A DNA stretch of 64,000 nucleotides from Lantana camara (GCA_037501455.1 CM074865.1:51726501-51790500); one strand, 5' to 3'; positions 11,219 through 23,010 are shown, counted from the first letter of the stretch. Made by a program: numbers and translations. The notes: generated from the letters alone by a model not told the origin.

Positions 11219-12440
11219 TGTAACGCCCCGCGTTTTCGTATGTACAGGTATGACATCATGGGGATCGATATTGGCACTTTTAATTATTTAAGTATGTATT
11301 TATATGTTAATTTTAATGTTTATTTGCTAATTGAATATCCATGGAATTAATTGTTAAGTGTTTATATGTGAATTTTGAACGTTTTGCCCGTTTAGCTCCG
11401 TTTTCGATCCGGGTGCCTCCGTTTTCAATTTCGATTTTTGTGCTTACTTTCTATACAAGATATTTATGTGTTATAAACTTGTTTAGGTGCTTCTTTTATA
11501 TTTTTGACCTCGTTTGACGTGGTCTTTGACCATTTTTATGTTTTGGGACTCTAGGGCCTAACGGGGTTTTAGCGCACCTTTGGTTCCAGAAGTAACTTGA
11601 GCTCGGGAATTTGGATTCCAATTCTGGAAGGGGCACTGGGCTCATAATAAAATTTTGGAACTTATGAACCTAGACTTGTATCTTTCTAAACACGTTTGGA
11701 ACTTCGAAACTTATTCAAAACGTGAGCCTCACGTAGCTTTGCCATCTTTTATGGTTTTAACCGTAACTATCTCGTTTCTTAACTAAATGATCCGATTCTT
11801 AAGCCTAATTAAACCAAACTCAACCCTCTACTTAATCCTTAACCATTCATTTGCATCCCTGTTCAGGAGAGAAGGGGATTTCGCTGGAAAAGAGAAGGGG
11901 AAGAAATCTCACCCGACACTATTCATTTCCTGAAGAATTTCAGCTCGATCTCCTCCGTTTCTTCTCCGATTCAAAAGGTAAGCATATGTTCTTGCTCCCT
12001 AGCTCATTGGTGTTCTTTTAAGACATGGTTTGTGCTTTTTCATTGAAGTTTGGGCGTGGTTTGATCTAGAGGATGAATAGTTAGGCTAAAGCTTCAATTT
12101 TGAAATTCATGGTATTAGTTTGGTTTTTATAGAATTGAGGGATGAAATGTGATCTAACTTGCTGCATTTATATGTTTATAAACTTGAATTTGACGTATGT
12201 TAAGTGTATAATACTCCACCATTTTTGTATGACTTGAAATCTTGAAGGTTTTATAGTTTTTGTTGAGTTCATAGTTGCCTTGTTGCTTCCTGCTGTGTGT
12301 GCTTGAGATTGTGCCTGTTTTTGCTGCATTTTCATGTCATTTCCTTGCTCCATTTCATCCTCTTGGACCTACTCGGTGCTGCTGTTGTATCCCCTGCTTT
12401 GCTACGTAAAAACCTTCTATTTCTGCTTTTATAATTTCGT
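11219..12440 (+). repeat. Gypsy 3' LTR, truncated at its far end
   Basis: It begins TGTAACGCCCCGCG after a polypurine tract. The shared LTR block (TTAGCGCACC..CTTGAGCTCGGGAATTTGG) lies at 11569-11624, 350-405 bp from the start. A donor-like AAAGGTAAGCA lies near 11975, about 757 bp in. The far half, including any palindrome tract, is missing, and the leader of a minus-strand element follows. The right boundary is approximate (12350-12450). No genes are seen. Confidence 0.75.
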
Positions 12441-12498
12441 ACAGGGTGAAGCCACGCGGTATTAAAGCTTATAACGCGCGAGGCCTCGCGAATAGGGG

Positions 12499-12510
12499 GC
12501 TCTGACACCA
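12499..12510 (-). other. Variant primer-binding site beside the 12519 LTR
   Basis: On the minus strand this reads TGGTGTCAGAGC, one change from the canonical plant initiator-Met PBS. It lies 8 bp from the LTR start at 12519. The short segment to its left (about 12441-12498) looks like leader sequence; the rest of the internal region is gone. Confidence 0.8.
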
Positions 12511-14253
12511 CTTTAGCATGTAGCGCCTGCAATGATAGGCACCACATTCTCTGTACTATAAGTCTAGTTCACACATGAGATGGATAACCCAAGAATGAAC
12601 CGGACTCATAGTGAACGGGTGACAAATAAAAACTTCCCTAGCTAGCCGAAATCTAACCCCGTACTAATTAATCAAGAATGACCAAAATACGGTGCGGGAG
12701 CAATAATGTTAAATGCATGGGTTTCAACAATGGAAATAAGCCCAAACAATTCCATGAACACGATTAAATTCATATGCAACCTAACAACGGGTTCAACTAA
12801 GCATGCAACCTGTCCCGAATCAATATCCATTAATTTTCAAAATTGGCCCACAGACCCAATTACACGAGGAGATACATTTAAAACATAACATTATGGAATG
12901 TGACTCAAGTGTACAAGTGTGACTCGGAAAGGAAAGTAAAACTCGACTCTTACCTAGCAAAACCTGCAAGAAACTGGAAAAGCGGGAAAGAGGGGTCAGT
13001 CTCTAGAAGAGTGCGTGAGCAGGTTCTACACGTATATATAAAACATGCACATGCAAGTCATAAATCCCGAGCAAGGTTTTATGAAAGTTAGTTCCTTCAA
13101 ATAGGCATAAAAGAGTAATCAATGGTCGGACTTTACAACTATATCAATTTATAAACAATTTCAATTCAGTTAGGTGATTAGTGGCTCGGTGAGTGAGCGT
13201 ACACAATTCTCCGTCCTTACTCCGACCGCGTACAATCATTAGGTGCCATTTATTAAAATGTACTTATGCAATCAATTATCCAGTCAACCAGTCGTTCATT
13301 AGATTCAGTACATTCAGGAGCAATACAATCCAACTTTCTTCCTCCGTGGTGATGGTCAAGCCTACAAATCTGAACCACTAATCAGTACTGTGTGAGACGG
13401 AGGCTCACGACTCCTACCCGCTCCTTCGATGGTGTGGGAACCATCGGCTTAGGAATACCCCGTCTTCCTGTCTCCTAGGTCGCGGAAAGGTATTCCCAAT
13501 GGCTACTCCGGTCTCCAATTCCACGTTTCCCCTAGGCCCACAATACAGTACAGTGCATTGCAGTTCTCACCAAAAGCAGTAGGGAATCAGTAATTAAGTT
13601 CAGTACATTGGACACGGTTCAATTCTTTTAAAAAACATTTACTTGATGATTCTCCTTTGAAAACAATATAAATGTACAGTAAGGTTTTTGGCCAAAACAG
13701 TCAGATACGGGTTGTAGGGTTTAATACATAATTAGAGCGGAAAATACCCTCACAGGGAATACCACGGGATAAGAGACATGTGTGATACGGGTACCTATTG
13801 GTCCGAAAGTCTTCACCCTGGAAACAAACTGTACAAAAGATAGAACAATGTGTACTCATGAGGAACGACTCAATACAAAACCAATTAAGACACAGAACAA
13901 TATTCATAATGTGGTGTAACGTATTTTGAAATGATACAATATGTAATGGACCATAAAGTGTTATGAAGTGTGGTGATCATGTTCATGTGCACATTTAATG
14001 TCCTAAATAACAATTAAACATGAAATTCAAGTGTACGTGTGATATGTCATCATATGACACATGCTCGATTATATTTAAATCAAGTTAACAACTAACATAT
14101 TCACACACGTATTGTATTTAAACACATAATTACAATTCATGTAAGCATATAAACACGTTAAGCATGTTATAGAATCGAACAAAGCACGTAAACAAGCACA
14201 CGACAAGGAAACAATGAAAGTCAAAACACGAAAACAAGGTTAACAGAGGACCA

Positions 14254-14449
14254 TCCCGGTCGGGACAAGAAAAACACCGAAAAGAATCTCGGTCGGGACA
14301 GAGTGTAGGCCTCAAGACTGACTGGCCTTCCCAGCCGGGACACCAACTGAACTAAAAACATTCGCGGCCGGGATAACACAACATGAAGCAGCCCAAGAAG
14401 CTTTCCCGGTCGGGATTAGAAATGCACTAATCCCGATCCCGGCCGGGAA
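14254..14449 (-). repeat. Palindromic word tract (TCCCG-NN-CGGGA) in the 12519 LTR
   Basis: Six words in about 200 bp: TCCCGGTCGGGA at 14254-14265, TCTCGGTCGGGAC near 14287, TCCCAGCCGGGAC near 14329, TTCGCGGCCGGGAT near 14361, TTCCCGGTCGGGAT near 14403 and ATCCCGGCCGGGAA near 14436. The 2-nt centre alternates GT/GC while the arms stay complementary in most copies. Confidence 0.92.
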
Positions 14450-14730
14450 AGCCTGCGATAAACATAAGGGGATGGCTCCTGCGAGGTAAAACCTTACTGT
14501 CGTAGCCCAAAACTAAAACCAAGCAACGACCAACGCCCAAGAAAAGTAAAAGTATGACCGAAACTAGAAACGAGGCACATTAGCATACAAACCCATCAAA
14601 ATATATACATATACACACACATATATATACATATATACACTCATATATACCATCAAATAAAGCAAGAAATGAAAGGAAACTTACCGAAAAGGGAATGAGG
14701 GCGTCGAGGTGAGCTCGTGGTGGTCGGACA

Positions 14731-16685
14731 TGTTGGAAAACACGAATCAGAAAGCAGCGGAATTTAAAAAATTTTCCCAACAAAAGGACCTTGAACTCGC
14801 AATCGTGTAACCAAATTCGTAAAGATAGAAAACTTACTTTTCTTTTATTCTTTCTTGAAGCGTTTCAAGCCACCCAAGAACGCTCTTCTCGCGGCTTGAT
14901 CCCCTCTCCTTGGTAAAGCTCGAATCTTCAATCTTCTAACTTGAAGTCTCTAGAGAAAGTCCACCAACTTTATCACAATCTAACTAGTAAGGATGCTAGT
15001 TCTCTAGTTAGTGTTTAGGCTTAACCTAGGGTTTAATTTAATCTTGGAGAAAGGAAGGTGTTCAACACATGAACCAAGAATTGTCAATTCGCTCTAAAGG
15101 GGAGCATGAGCTCCCCTATATATAGGAAAGGGGAGGGGCGGCCGAACCTAGTCCTAATGGACAAAGGATTTGGTCCCTCTCTCTCCTATTACTTGATCAT
15201 CAAGTATTTTCCAACTTTGACTTTGAATTCTATTTCAAGTCAACTTTTAAGAGAGCTAAAAATATCCAAACTATTTTTGGATAATTTTATACTTTATTTA
15301 TTATAAAAATAAATAACTTATTTTATCTAATTAATTAATTCATAATTAATTAACTAGATTATTTTTCTCCAAAATTAGACTTTCTTTTTAATTCAAAATT
15401 AAACCAAAGTCTATTAAATAATTAACTAATTAATTATTTAACATATATATGATATATATATATATACACACGTGTGTGACACGTTTCACAGTGACACTTG
15501 TCACTCACGTGAGCCACACGTGTGACTTCACACGTGTGGAACCCTCTTGGCCCGATTTAACTCGTTTAATCATTTTCAAGCCTCAACTCATGTAACCAAG
15601 TTGTTGTGTGTGACCCTCTAGGTTCTCAATTCAATTAGCAGTGACCCTAATTAATTAATTCACTAATTAATTAATCAGTCCACAGATTAAACGACCATAG
15701 TCTAGCAACAGGTGTTTAACCCCTAGCTGAATTGGAATGTTCGGATTCGATAGAACCTTTAAGTCATTGATTCATGTGAGATACAATCCTCCTACTTACT
15801 ATCTCTCAACCAAGATCTAGGGCAAGGGAATAATCAGAACCCTAATAATCTGGTCTTAAAGCTAAGTTCATTTTATATCCATTTGATCTCAATCCAAGAA
15901 ACACTTTTCTTGATGTCTTGATCTACTGCCTTGGCCAAGGACTCCATATGGCATATGAATGACTTACACAATAAGAGATCACCCTGCATATGCAAGTGTA
16001 GGTCCTTTCTTATTTCTCATTCACTTTCATGAATCACTTGTGCAGCCCCAGCATAAGCCTTGAATCAGTTGTCTAAGGCGACACCCTTTAAAGCTTATAC
16101 CAAAGACTATAGAGTTAACTCATAAAGTAACATGGAACCTCAAGTCTAAGGATCAATTAATCACATCAATGACTCGTGAGATATTTCCTAATCTGGAAGT
16201 TTCCATTTCCTGAAATAGAAACTTCCTTTCCTATTTAGGAATGTTCTCACACGGGGCACCTCAGTGAACTTACTTGTTAAAGTAAGCACCCTCATGTATC
16301 ACGCACGTATCAACTATACACATTGCACCTCCATGAAACAAGGTGGTCCTTCTTAAGGGCGTGATCCCACAAGCAAGCCTTAGAGGAGTCAGGTTGACAC
16401 TCCCACTGTCTGTAGGACTCATCGGCTTGGAGTATTTTACTAATCATGACTTATGTGATATTGGGCTCGTTTCATGAACCATTTCACCTAAATGGTAGAG
16501 TCCTAAAGTAATCAGGATTAGGGGAGTTCTCATACATGCACAGCTAAAGTAAACGCATACCAAACAAGAGCATATAAAGAAGTGTTGCCTCAATTCGTTA
16601 TTTCATTCAAAGATTGTCTGTGATTACAATAAGGAAAAGCACAAAGCGGATATACAATCGGCTTTCTAGGGCACTATTCCTAACA
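14731..16685 (-). mobile_element. Copia solo LTR (1955 bp) with a perfect 5-bp target-site duplication
   Basis: The plus strand starts TGTTGGAAAACAC at 14731 and ends TTCCTAACA at 16685. GGACA lies immediately on both sides (14726-14730 and 16686-16690). In reverse complement it starts TGTTAGGAATAGTGCCCTAG, the same LTR start as the copia copies at 41262 and 61489. There is no internal domain, PBS or second LTR. It is therefore a solo LTR left by LTR-LTR recombination after insertion into the 12519-17371 LTR. Confidence 0.93.
15469..15538 (-). promoter_or_regulatory. Cluster of CACGTG (G-box) sites in the copia solo LTR
   Basis: Four CACGTG hexamers within about 70 bp, mostly as CACACGTGTG or CTCACGTGAG. 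G-boxes are binding sites for plant bZIP and bHLH factors (established). A role as LTR promoter elements is inference. Confidence 0.6.
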
Positions 16686-17371
16686 GGACATTACCGGATT
16701 CCTTGCCGGAGTTGATGCTTGCTTCTTTTCTTTTCTTGGCTTCCTCTTCATTGTTATGGCTTAGACGGTGAAATGAGGAAGAAGAAGGAGAGAGGAAGAA
16801 GGTGGTGCTAGGTTGGTGGCTAGCCGGTGGTGTGGTGGTGGCACGGGCAGTAAGGTGGTGGTCTCATGGTGGTGTCTTGGTTGAGACAAGAAGGAAAAAG
16901 GGAGAGAATGAAAATGAAGAAAGAATGGGGAAAAGAGAAAAGGAAAGAATGTCTTGGGGGGAAGAGTGTCGGGCGAGAGAGATAGAGAGATAGATTGATT
17001 AGTACGGGGCCCAATGATTGGTTAGATATTTTGGTGTGGTCATATTTGAGTGGTTTCGGCTCGGAATAAAATACAGTTGGGGTAGAGTTAGGATCCCGAA
17101 TTAAATAAAAAGATAAACAACTGGTTCGGAAATTAACGAGGAATAAAAGGTAAGGCTCGAGGAAACGGAATAAACGTGGTCGTGGTTGAAATTGCATAAC
17201 GAACAAACAATTAGTCAGGCACATACGGAACAATAAATAAATCACACATATAAATAATTCAAAATCATAAAACACTTAATCACATAATGAATCAATTAAA
17301 TCATGCAACACTCGGCCTGACCTCACTTGTAACGTCATACCTGGCCAGTCTTGAAAACACGGGGCGTCACA

Positions 17372-17768
17372 AAGCATAAGAGGTTTGAAGCCCTTAGCCT
17401 ATATTTACATGAGGTTCGAACCCCATAAGGGATTGATACACAATCTCACTCTCCAAATTACTACACACAAACGCTAGTGCCTAAACACTAAACATAGAAC
17501 TAGCATCCTCTCTGTTTAGATCATGATCAAGGTTGGTGTGGACTATTTCTCTAGATGGCTGCTTTCCTGGAGTCTTGAAAGATTCGAAGGAGCTTGGGGA
17601 CTTGCTGCTTGAAGAGCATTTGTTGGCGGCTCAAACATGTTAAGAAAGCGTCGATCTAAGTGTGTTTCTTAGAACCCTAAGAATTTGGGAATAAGAATTG
17701 CAAGATTCGATGTTATTTTCGAGAAAAAAATTTAAATTCTGCTGCGTTACTGTTTCATTTTCCCAACA
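17372..17768 (+). repeat. Copia LTR 3'-end fragment
   Basis: It ends TTTTCCCAACA at 17768. It matches the reverse complement of the beginning of the solo LTR at 14731: AAATTTAAATTCTGCTGCG near the end, and CCTAAACACTAAACATAGAACTAG-type sequence near 17480. The match is clear from about 17470. The stretch 17372-17470 is unassigned and could be more diverged LTR. It interrupts gypsy pol sequence, which starts directly at 17769. Confidence 0.7.
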
Positions 17769-18480
17769 CTGGGTGGAGTCCCTCGAGGACTATGATTATA
17801 AGATTCAGTATCACCCGTTTAAGGCTAACTTGGTAGCCAATGCCTTGAGCCCAAAGGCTAGTGTTTCGAGTTTAGAAGCATGTTCGAGCAAGCAGAGTTC
17901 AGAGGTTTTGGATTCAGAGGCTCGTTTTGAAAATATCACTGTTCAACCCGAGTTGAAGCAGAGGTTGATTGAAGCTCAATCTAATGATCCAAAGATTTAG
18001 AGATTGGTTACGAGACTAAGGATTGATCCGGAGACCAAGTTTGGGTTTGATAATTCGGGATTATTTCGGTTCAAGACCATAATATGTGTCCCGGAAGAAC
18101 TCAAGCAGTTGAATCTTGAGGAGCCACATAGGTTGGCGTAAACGATACATCCCGGTGGCACGAAGATGTACAACGATTTCAGAACCTTGTATTAGTGGAA
18201 TGGCATGAAGCGAGACGTTGCTAAATTTGTGAAAAGATGTCTAACATGCCAACTTGTGAAGGCCGAGCATTAAAAGCCGGGAGGAACTGTCCAACCACTT
18301 CCAATTCCCAAATGGAAGTGGGAGCAAGTGATAATGGACTTTCTTTTTGGCTTAGGTCTAATGGCTGTTTCCACCGGATTTGGGTCATAGTTGATTGGTT
18401 CACAAACTCGGCCCAATTTCTCAAGGTCCAGATGTCCGACAAGGTACCAGAGCTAGCCAAGTTGTATCGCAAAGAGATTG
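17769..18480 (+). pseudogene. pol: Gypsy pol fragment (RNase H end to early integrase core)
   Basis: The translation begins WVESLEDYDYKIQYHP, the RNase H to integrase connector, followed by a decayed copy of VADALSRK. It then reads ETKFGFDNSGLFRFK, the integrase zinc-finger segment (GGTKMYNDFRTLY, KRDVAKFVKRCLTC), and PLPIPKWKWEQVIMDF, the start of the integrase core. Several stops are present (for example at 17998-18000 and near 18139 and 18270), and the reading slips frame after about 18340. It is closely similar to element B positions 25095-25800. It is cut on the left by a copia LTR fragment and on the right, after YRKEIV-like sequence, by the LTR starting at 18481. It is the oldest visible layer here. 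Confidence 0.88.
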
Positions 18481-18840
18481 TGTAGCGCCCGGAGCGGTGA
18501 GCCACCACATCCCCCGCACCTAGACTCGAACCCACATATGAAATAGAAATCCATACATGAGCCCAACACTAAGCGAACGGGAACCTACACACACACGCTA
18601 AGCCAGACGGAGCTAAAATAGGACCAGAACGCGCAAAAACAATAAGAAAGCGGAAGCATACAACAAAATTTAAGAAGATAAATCCACAAAAACGAGTTCA
18701 ACTATCCCTAGAAGCCTGTCCCGAAATATATATACATAATTAGAATTCAAAGATACATATATAATTTCATTATCAAATCCAAATCACATACAAAAGTGTA
18801 ACCGAATGCGAATGAAAATGCAACTCGAGCTAGGAGACTA
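18481..18840 (-). repeat. LTR 'H', part 1 of 3
   Basis: It begins TGTAGCGCCCGGAGCGG directly inside the pol fragment (left flank GATTG). It is interrupted at 18840 by element B, and the sequence resumes at 29876 after the GACTA duplication. Orientation is minus, because its end resembles the reverse complement of the LTR ends of element B (GGGGGATGTGG...GGTGCTACA). No PBS lies to its left. Confidence 0.82.
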
Positions 18841-21801
18841 TGTAACATCCCGACCGATCGGACTTTCAGGTATAATATGTGTGCGATTTAATTATTTAAT
18901 TATGTGATTACTTGATATTTATTAAGTTCTTACGTGAGTATTTGAATTATTTCTTTAAGTATGAACTTGAATTTTATTTTGAACGTTTAAGTTTTATGCC
19001 TTGTTTGTTTGCTCTATTTGCATCCGAATTTAATACCGCTTCTTGCGAAATTTTGATATGTGAGAATGATGTGTGTTATGAACCTGAATTTATGTTTGTT
19101 TTATGATTTGGAAATTGTTTGGCTTGTCTTTTTATTTTATTTTGGAGACGGGACCTAAAGGAGACTAAAGAGCATTTAGCGTGCCTTAGGTTCCGGGAAG
19201 CATAACTTGAGCTCGGAAATTCAGATTCGAATTATGTCACCTTCGTTGAACTCATACCGATGATTCCGGTTAAATAAATCTAGCCTCATATTTTTCTAAG
19301 CCCATTTAGACCTCCAAAATTTAATCGAAACAAGCCTCGGGTGCCATTTTAGACCTTTGCTCACTCATTTCATGACCAAATTAAATAAAACTTGGCCCCA
19401 CACTCTCCTAACAGAATCCCCTATCAGCTACTAGCCCTTCATTTCGTTCTAAACTTGAAGAAAAGAGAGAAATAAATTCCAAAGACCGAGACACAAGGAG
19501 TAGCCAAATTTCACTATTCACTTTTCACACATTTGAGCTAAAATCTTCACCAAATCGCACCAAATCCGAAAGGTAAGCTTAGAATTTGTTTCTCCATTTT
19601 CTCTTCTTAGTTTAGACTCCAATTTTTCTGGATTTGGTGGTGATATGAAGAATATAGTGAATAGTAAGGGTTTGGCATGTTCTGGATGAATTTGGGTGAT
19701 CTCTTGGGGATTTAATGGATTTTATGCAACCTATTAGATCTTAAGGCATCATATAATATTTTTATGGAATGATTTTTCATGAAAAATCAAGGAATCTTTA
19801 GCTTTCAATTGAGGGTTTTGAAGTTTTCTTGGAAGAAATGAACATACATGTATCTCTTGCTTTTCCTCTACATATATCTTCATGTTTAGGCTTGGATTGC
19901 ATGAAATTGGTGACTTCTTGATATATTTTTCATCCTAATATGTGTTAACTAGGATTTGGCATGAATTCATGTCAGTTTTGGTGGAGATTTTGGCTTGAAA
20001 TTCTGTTTTTCCGCTGTTGTCGCACAAGGTCGTGGCCACGATTGATTTTAGTTCATTTTGGGTAGTGGCCGAAACCCGTTTTTAGCTTTATTTTGAGTTG
20101 TGCAGCTGTGCAGGCGTCAGGTCGCGAGTGCGACCTCACCTACGTTGTTTTGGGGTAGCGACCGCGACCATTTTTAGCCGAACTTCCACTAGTAGGTCGC
20201 TGTGGAAAATGGGTAGCGGCCGCGACCACCCTGCATGCTTTTGTAGTAGTTTTCTTCGTTTCGTTTCTGTTTGCTTGCTTTATATGGTTTGTTTATGGCT
20301 CGTTTATTTTTTTTAACATGTTATATTATGTGTTAGACTTTATGTTATGAATTTATAGTTCGTTTTATGCCGTCGTTTGTGAAATATGATCTTATATGCA
20401 AAATGTTACCTTGTATGATTTAAATATGAATTCATTTCATCTCATTTACATCATTTACACGAATATACAATTGTCAAGCGTCTTATATGGCACATTTTGA
20501 GTCTAAGAGTATCCCTTGTTGTTTATTTTGTGTAGTTGACCCTCCCGTTGGCGACGAGGTTGCCCTTTAGGCGTCTGGTTTGCTTTCTTTTGTCACCACT
20601 ACACTTTCAGAAGGTGAGGTTTTGTTCTTTAGATATTATGACCTAAAACCCTAGTTGATTTTAATCCCACATGCGAGTTATGTATATTATATGTTAAATA
20701 CGTGTGAGATATGTACTTTGATGGCTTGTCCCATTTTCTTATGAGACTTTAAAAACAATTTGTATCTATAAATAACTTATTTTACATTTTATTTGAAAAC
20801 CTCTAATCCGTGTGAGTGTGTAAGCGAGATTTGGGCTTTGAAATATAAGCTTTGTTGGAAAATATGATTTGGGCCCCAGAGAGTGGTATGGTATCTCGGG
20901 ACGGCCGAGGGGTCGCCGAGCTCTTCCGTGAACACTTTCCTTTGAGAGTCTCGACAAACCTTAGGAGGTTGAGGAAGGGCGTTTCTCTTCAGCCGGTGGA
21001 ATCAACCGCCAAAGGTTTCAAGGAAGTAATTAACCATGTTTCGTGTGCATTTGATCGATAGTTAGGGCCGTCCACCCTTCTATCACCCGGAGAGTGGATG
21101 GTTTATGAATTTTGCTTTGATTATGCCTTTGTTTATGGAAGTTGGAGGAATAAATCGTACTCGCCGAGTTGTGTGAACTTATATGATTTATGAAACGGGA
21201 ATGGATTTCTAAATACCTAAAATCGTGACTTTGGCCTATGGCCCTTAATTCTTTTTAAGTATATATATCTAATATCACGGGAAATGTTTTAGCTTGCAAA
21301 AACCATCCCCGGTTCATGGATCCTTTTATGATTTTCGTTAAGTGCTTTACTATATACGTATTATGGGTGCGTGTGTTAGCCCCTCACTAGTCACTAGGAC
21401 TCACCCTCGTTGTTGTTCTTTCTTTTTCCCTTCTTTGAGTTGCAGGTTTCGTTTGAGTTGAGCTAGGCAGCAAGTTTGTCTTTTAAGTCTTACTGGTGTC
21501 TTTGCTTGGGTCTTCATATTCGCATTCGTTGTGGTTATCTCTAACACTTTTGAATTATGGAATTGTGTATCATGAACGTTGATGTTGGAAACCATGAATA
21601 CTCTTGTTTGTGTTGTTTATCGCTTCCGCTATATTATTAACGGTTATGCACTCTGATTGAGGGTTTAGGCCGCCTAGCTAGAGAGTGAGTTTTGTTTGTC
21701 TCCCGTTCGCTAATGTTTGATACGTGTGTGGATTCTCCATTTCGTTACACGTGTCGAACTCTAGTGCGGGGGATGTGGTACCCTTCGCTCGGGGTGCTAC
21801 A
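18841..21801 (+). repeat. 5' LTR of element B (2961 bp)
   Basis: It runs from TGTAACATCCCGACCG to GGGGTGCTACA. Ordered internal landmarks are the shared block (TTAGCGTGCC..CTTGAGCTCGG) at 19176-19233, a donor-like AGGTAAGC at 19571, a palindrome tract at 20020-20230, a CCAGAGAGTGGTATGGTATCTCGG block near 20876-20900, and an acceptor-like pyrimidine run plus TTGCAG|G at about 21440-21445. Relative to its 3' partner it lacks about 100 bp near 21600 and one palindrome word near 20197. Confidence 0.94.
20020..20230 (+). repeat. Palindromic word tract (GGTCGCG..CGCGACC) in the 5' LTR of B
   Basis: Words include CGTGGCCACG (20031-20040), GGTAGTGGCCGAAACC (20061-20076), GGTCGCGAGTGCGACC (20120-20135), GGTAGCGACCGCGACC (20154-20169) and GGTAGCGGCCGCGACC (about 20212-20227). 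Each is an imperfect inverted repeat centred on GGCC, GACC or GAGT. Confidence 0.9.
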
Positions 21802-21809
21802 TCCCTAAG

Positions 21810-21821
21810 TGGTATCAGAGC
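21810..21821 (+). other. Primer-binding site of element B
   Basis: TGGTATCAGAGC, a perfect plant initiator-Met type PBS, 8 bp after the LTR end at 21801. Confidence 0.96.
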
Positions 21822-22011
21822 TCTCGGTTGCAAAACCGGAGGTCTAGAGTCGTGTTGAGTCAGTCTAGGTCGTTCGGCTTAGGACAATGTGATTATTTGC
21901 TTTCATCTACACATTTATGTGACTTATTTGTTTAAATTTGTATTAATTGCTTCCATGACCATGTACTAAACCTCATGCATCAATATTTTCCTTGATTTGT
22001 GAATTTTCAGG

Positions 22012-23010
22012 ATGCCTCCACGAAGGAGAATGGATAGGGAGCATACCCCGGATCTTAATGAACCTTCTCCACAAGCTCCACCACCACCTCCACCATTGAA
22101 TGCCGAAAAACATTGTTCAAGCTCTTTTGAATCAACTCCAACAGAACCAACAGAATCCAAATCCTCAGGCGGAGGTACAAGAAGGACAAGTTACACATGT
22201 TTATCATGAATTTCGAAACAATAACCCTCCTAAGTGGTTTCGGGGAGATGACATCAAAGCAGAGGAGTGGCTATCCGAGATTACAGGAATTTGGAAAATT
22301 TATCCAGCTCTTTCTCATGAAAAAGCAATATGTACAGGTCGTTTGTCCAAGGTCCGGCTGCAAGATGGTTGAAAGCAATGAGATCCAAGTTGGAATGGAG
22401 TGGGGAAGAATTTAATTGGGAGAATTTCGTAAGGGAATTCCACAACAAATATATCCCTCCAAGTGCTCATGAAAGATGGCTTCAGGAATTTTCTGATTTA
22501 AAGCAAGGAACCAAAACTGTCGAAGAGTGTATACTTGAGTTCCAGAGGTTGGCTCCTTATGCCACCCATATTACCGATGTTGACTCCTTGAAAGCCCGGA
22601 ATTTAATTCATTGTTTAAGAAGGGAGATTCTAGAAGCTTTACAAGCTGCCACCGTTGATACTTGGGAGTAAGCTACTAGGAAGGCTTTGAAGGTTGAAGC
22701 TCATATATTAAGGTTGAAGCCCCAGGTTTTTCCTTCGGGGCAGGGTTCGGGTTCTAGCTCTTATTTGGGTAAGAGGCCTATTTCTCAAGGTGGGCCTCCG
22801 ATTTTCAATCCCAAAGGTTTTAACCCTTTCAATAAGAAGCCCTGACCCCAGGGACAGGCTATGGTACCCGCTCTACCGGCGCCAAATGAATGCTCTTATT
22901 GCAAAGGTTCTAATCATACCGAGGCGACATGTAAAAAGAAGTTGGGAAGATGCTTTAGTTGTGGTGATCCCGGTCATTTGATCAACGCTTGTCCTAAGAA
23001 GAAGAATTCT
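22012..23010 (+). pseudogene. gag: gag of element B, frameshifted, with two zinc knuckles
   Basis: The ATG at 22012 starts MPPRRRMDREHTPDLNEPSP, nearly the same as the gag start of element A, which supports this start. The reading shifts frame at about 22107 (one extra A in an A-run) and again near 22345. The body then continues as FVQGPAARWLKAM, FVREFHNKYIPPSAHE and FSDLKQGTKTVEECILEF. Stops occur at about 22669-22671 and 22844-22846. The nucleocapsid end has two knuckles, CSYCKGSNHTEATC and CFSCGDPGHLINAC, both with intact C-C-H-C. It would package element RNA in particles if functional; as it stands it is a pseudogene. Confidence 0.93.

Larger units (their letters stand above)
12519..17371 (-). 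repeat. Gypsy 5' LTR (minus), split by a copia solo LTR
   Basis: It begins TGTAGCGCCTG at 12519 next to a PBS and ends ACGGGGCGTCACA at 17371. Without the copia insertion (14731-16685 plus one GGACA duplicate) it is about 2.9 kb, the usual size for this group here. On the minus strand a donor-like CGGTAAGT (about 14678-14685) lies near 728 bp from the LTR start when the insertion is removed. A TTGCAG|G acceptor lies at 12963-12968. The tract of TCCCGGTCGGGA-type palindromes is at 14254-14449. No coding sequence is seen. Confidence 0.85.

Noticed and set aside
12332..12547. Small minus-strand frame of 71 codons spanning the PBS near 12.5 kb
   Set aside because: It crosses a PBS and LTR boundary, so it is incidental reading of leader and LTR sequence.
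14254..14449. Regularly spaced short repeats resembling a CRISPR array
   Set aside because: Words are palindromic, degenerate and unevenly spaced inside an LTR of a plant retrotransposon. There is no constant direct repeat and no cas genes.
16802..17275. Open frames of 63 codons (plus) and 151 codons (minus) near 16.8-17.3 kb
   Set aside because: They lie within the terminal 0.7 kb of the 12519-17371 LTR; composition is low-complexity (GGTGG and GAAAGA-type repeats) and no family is recognisable.
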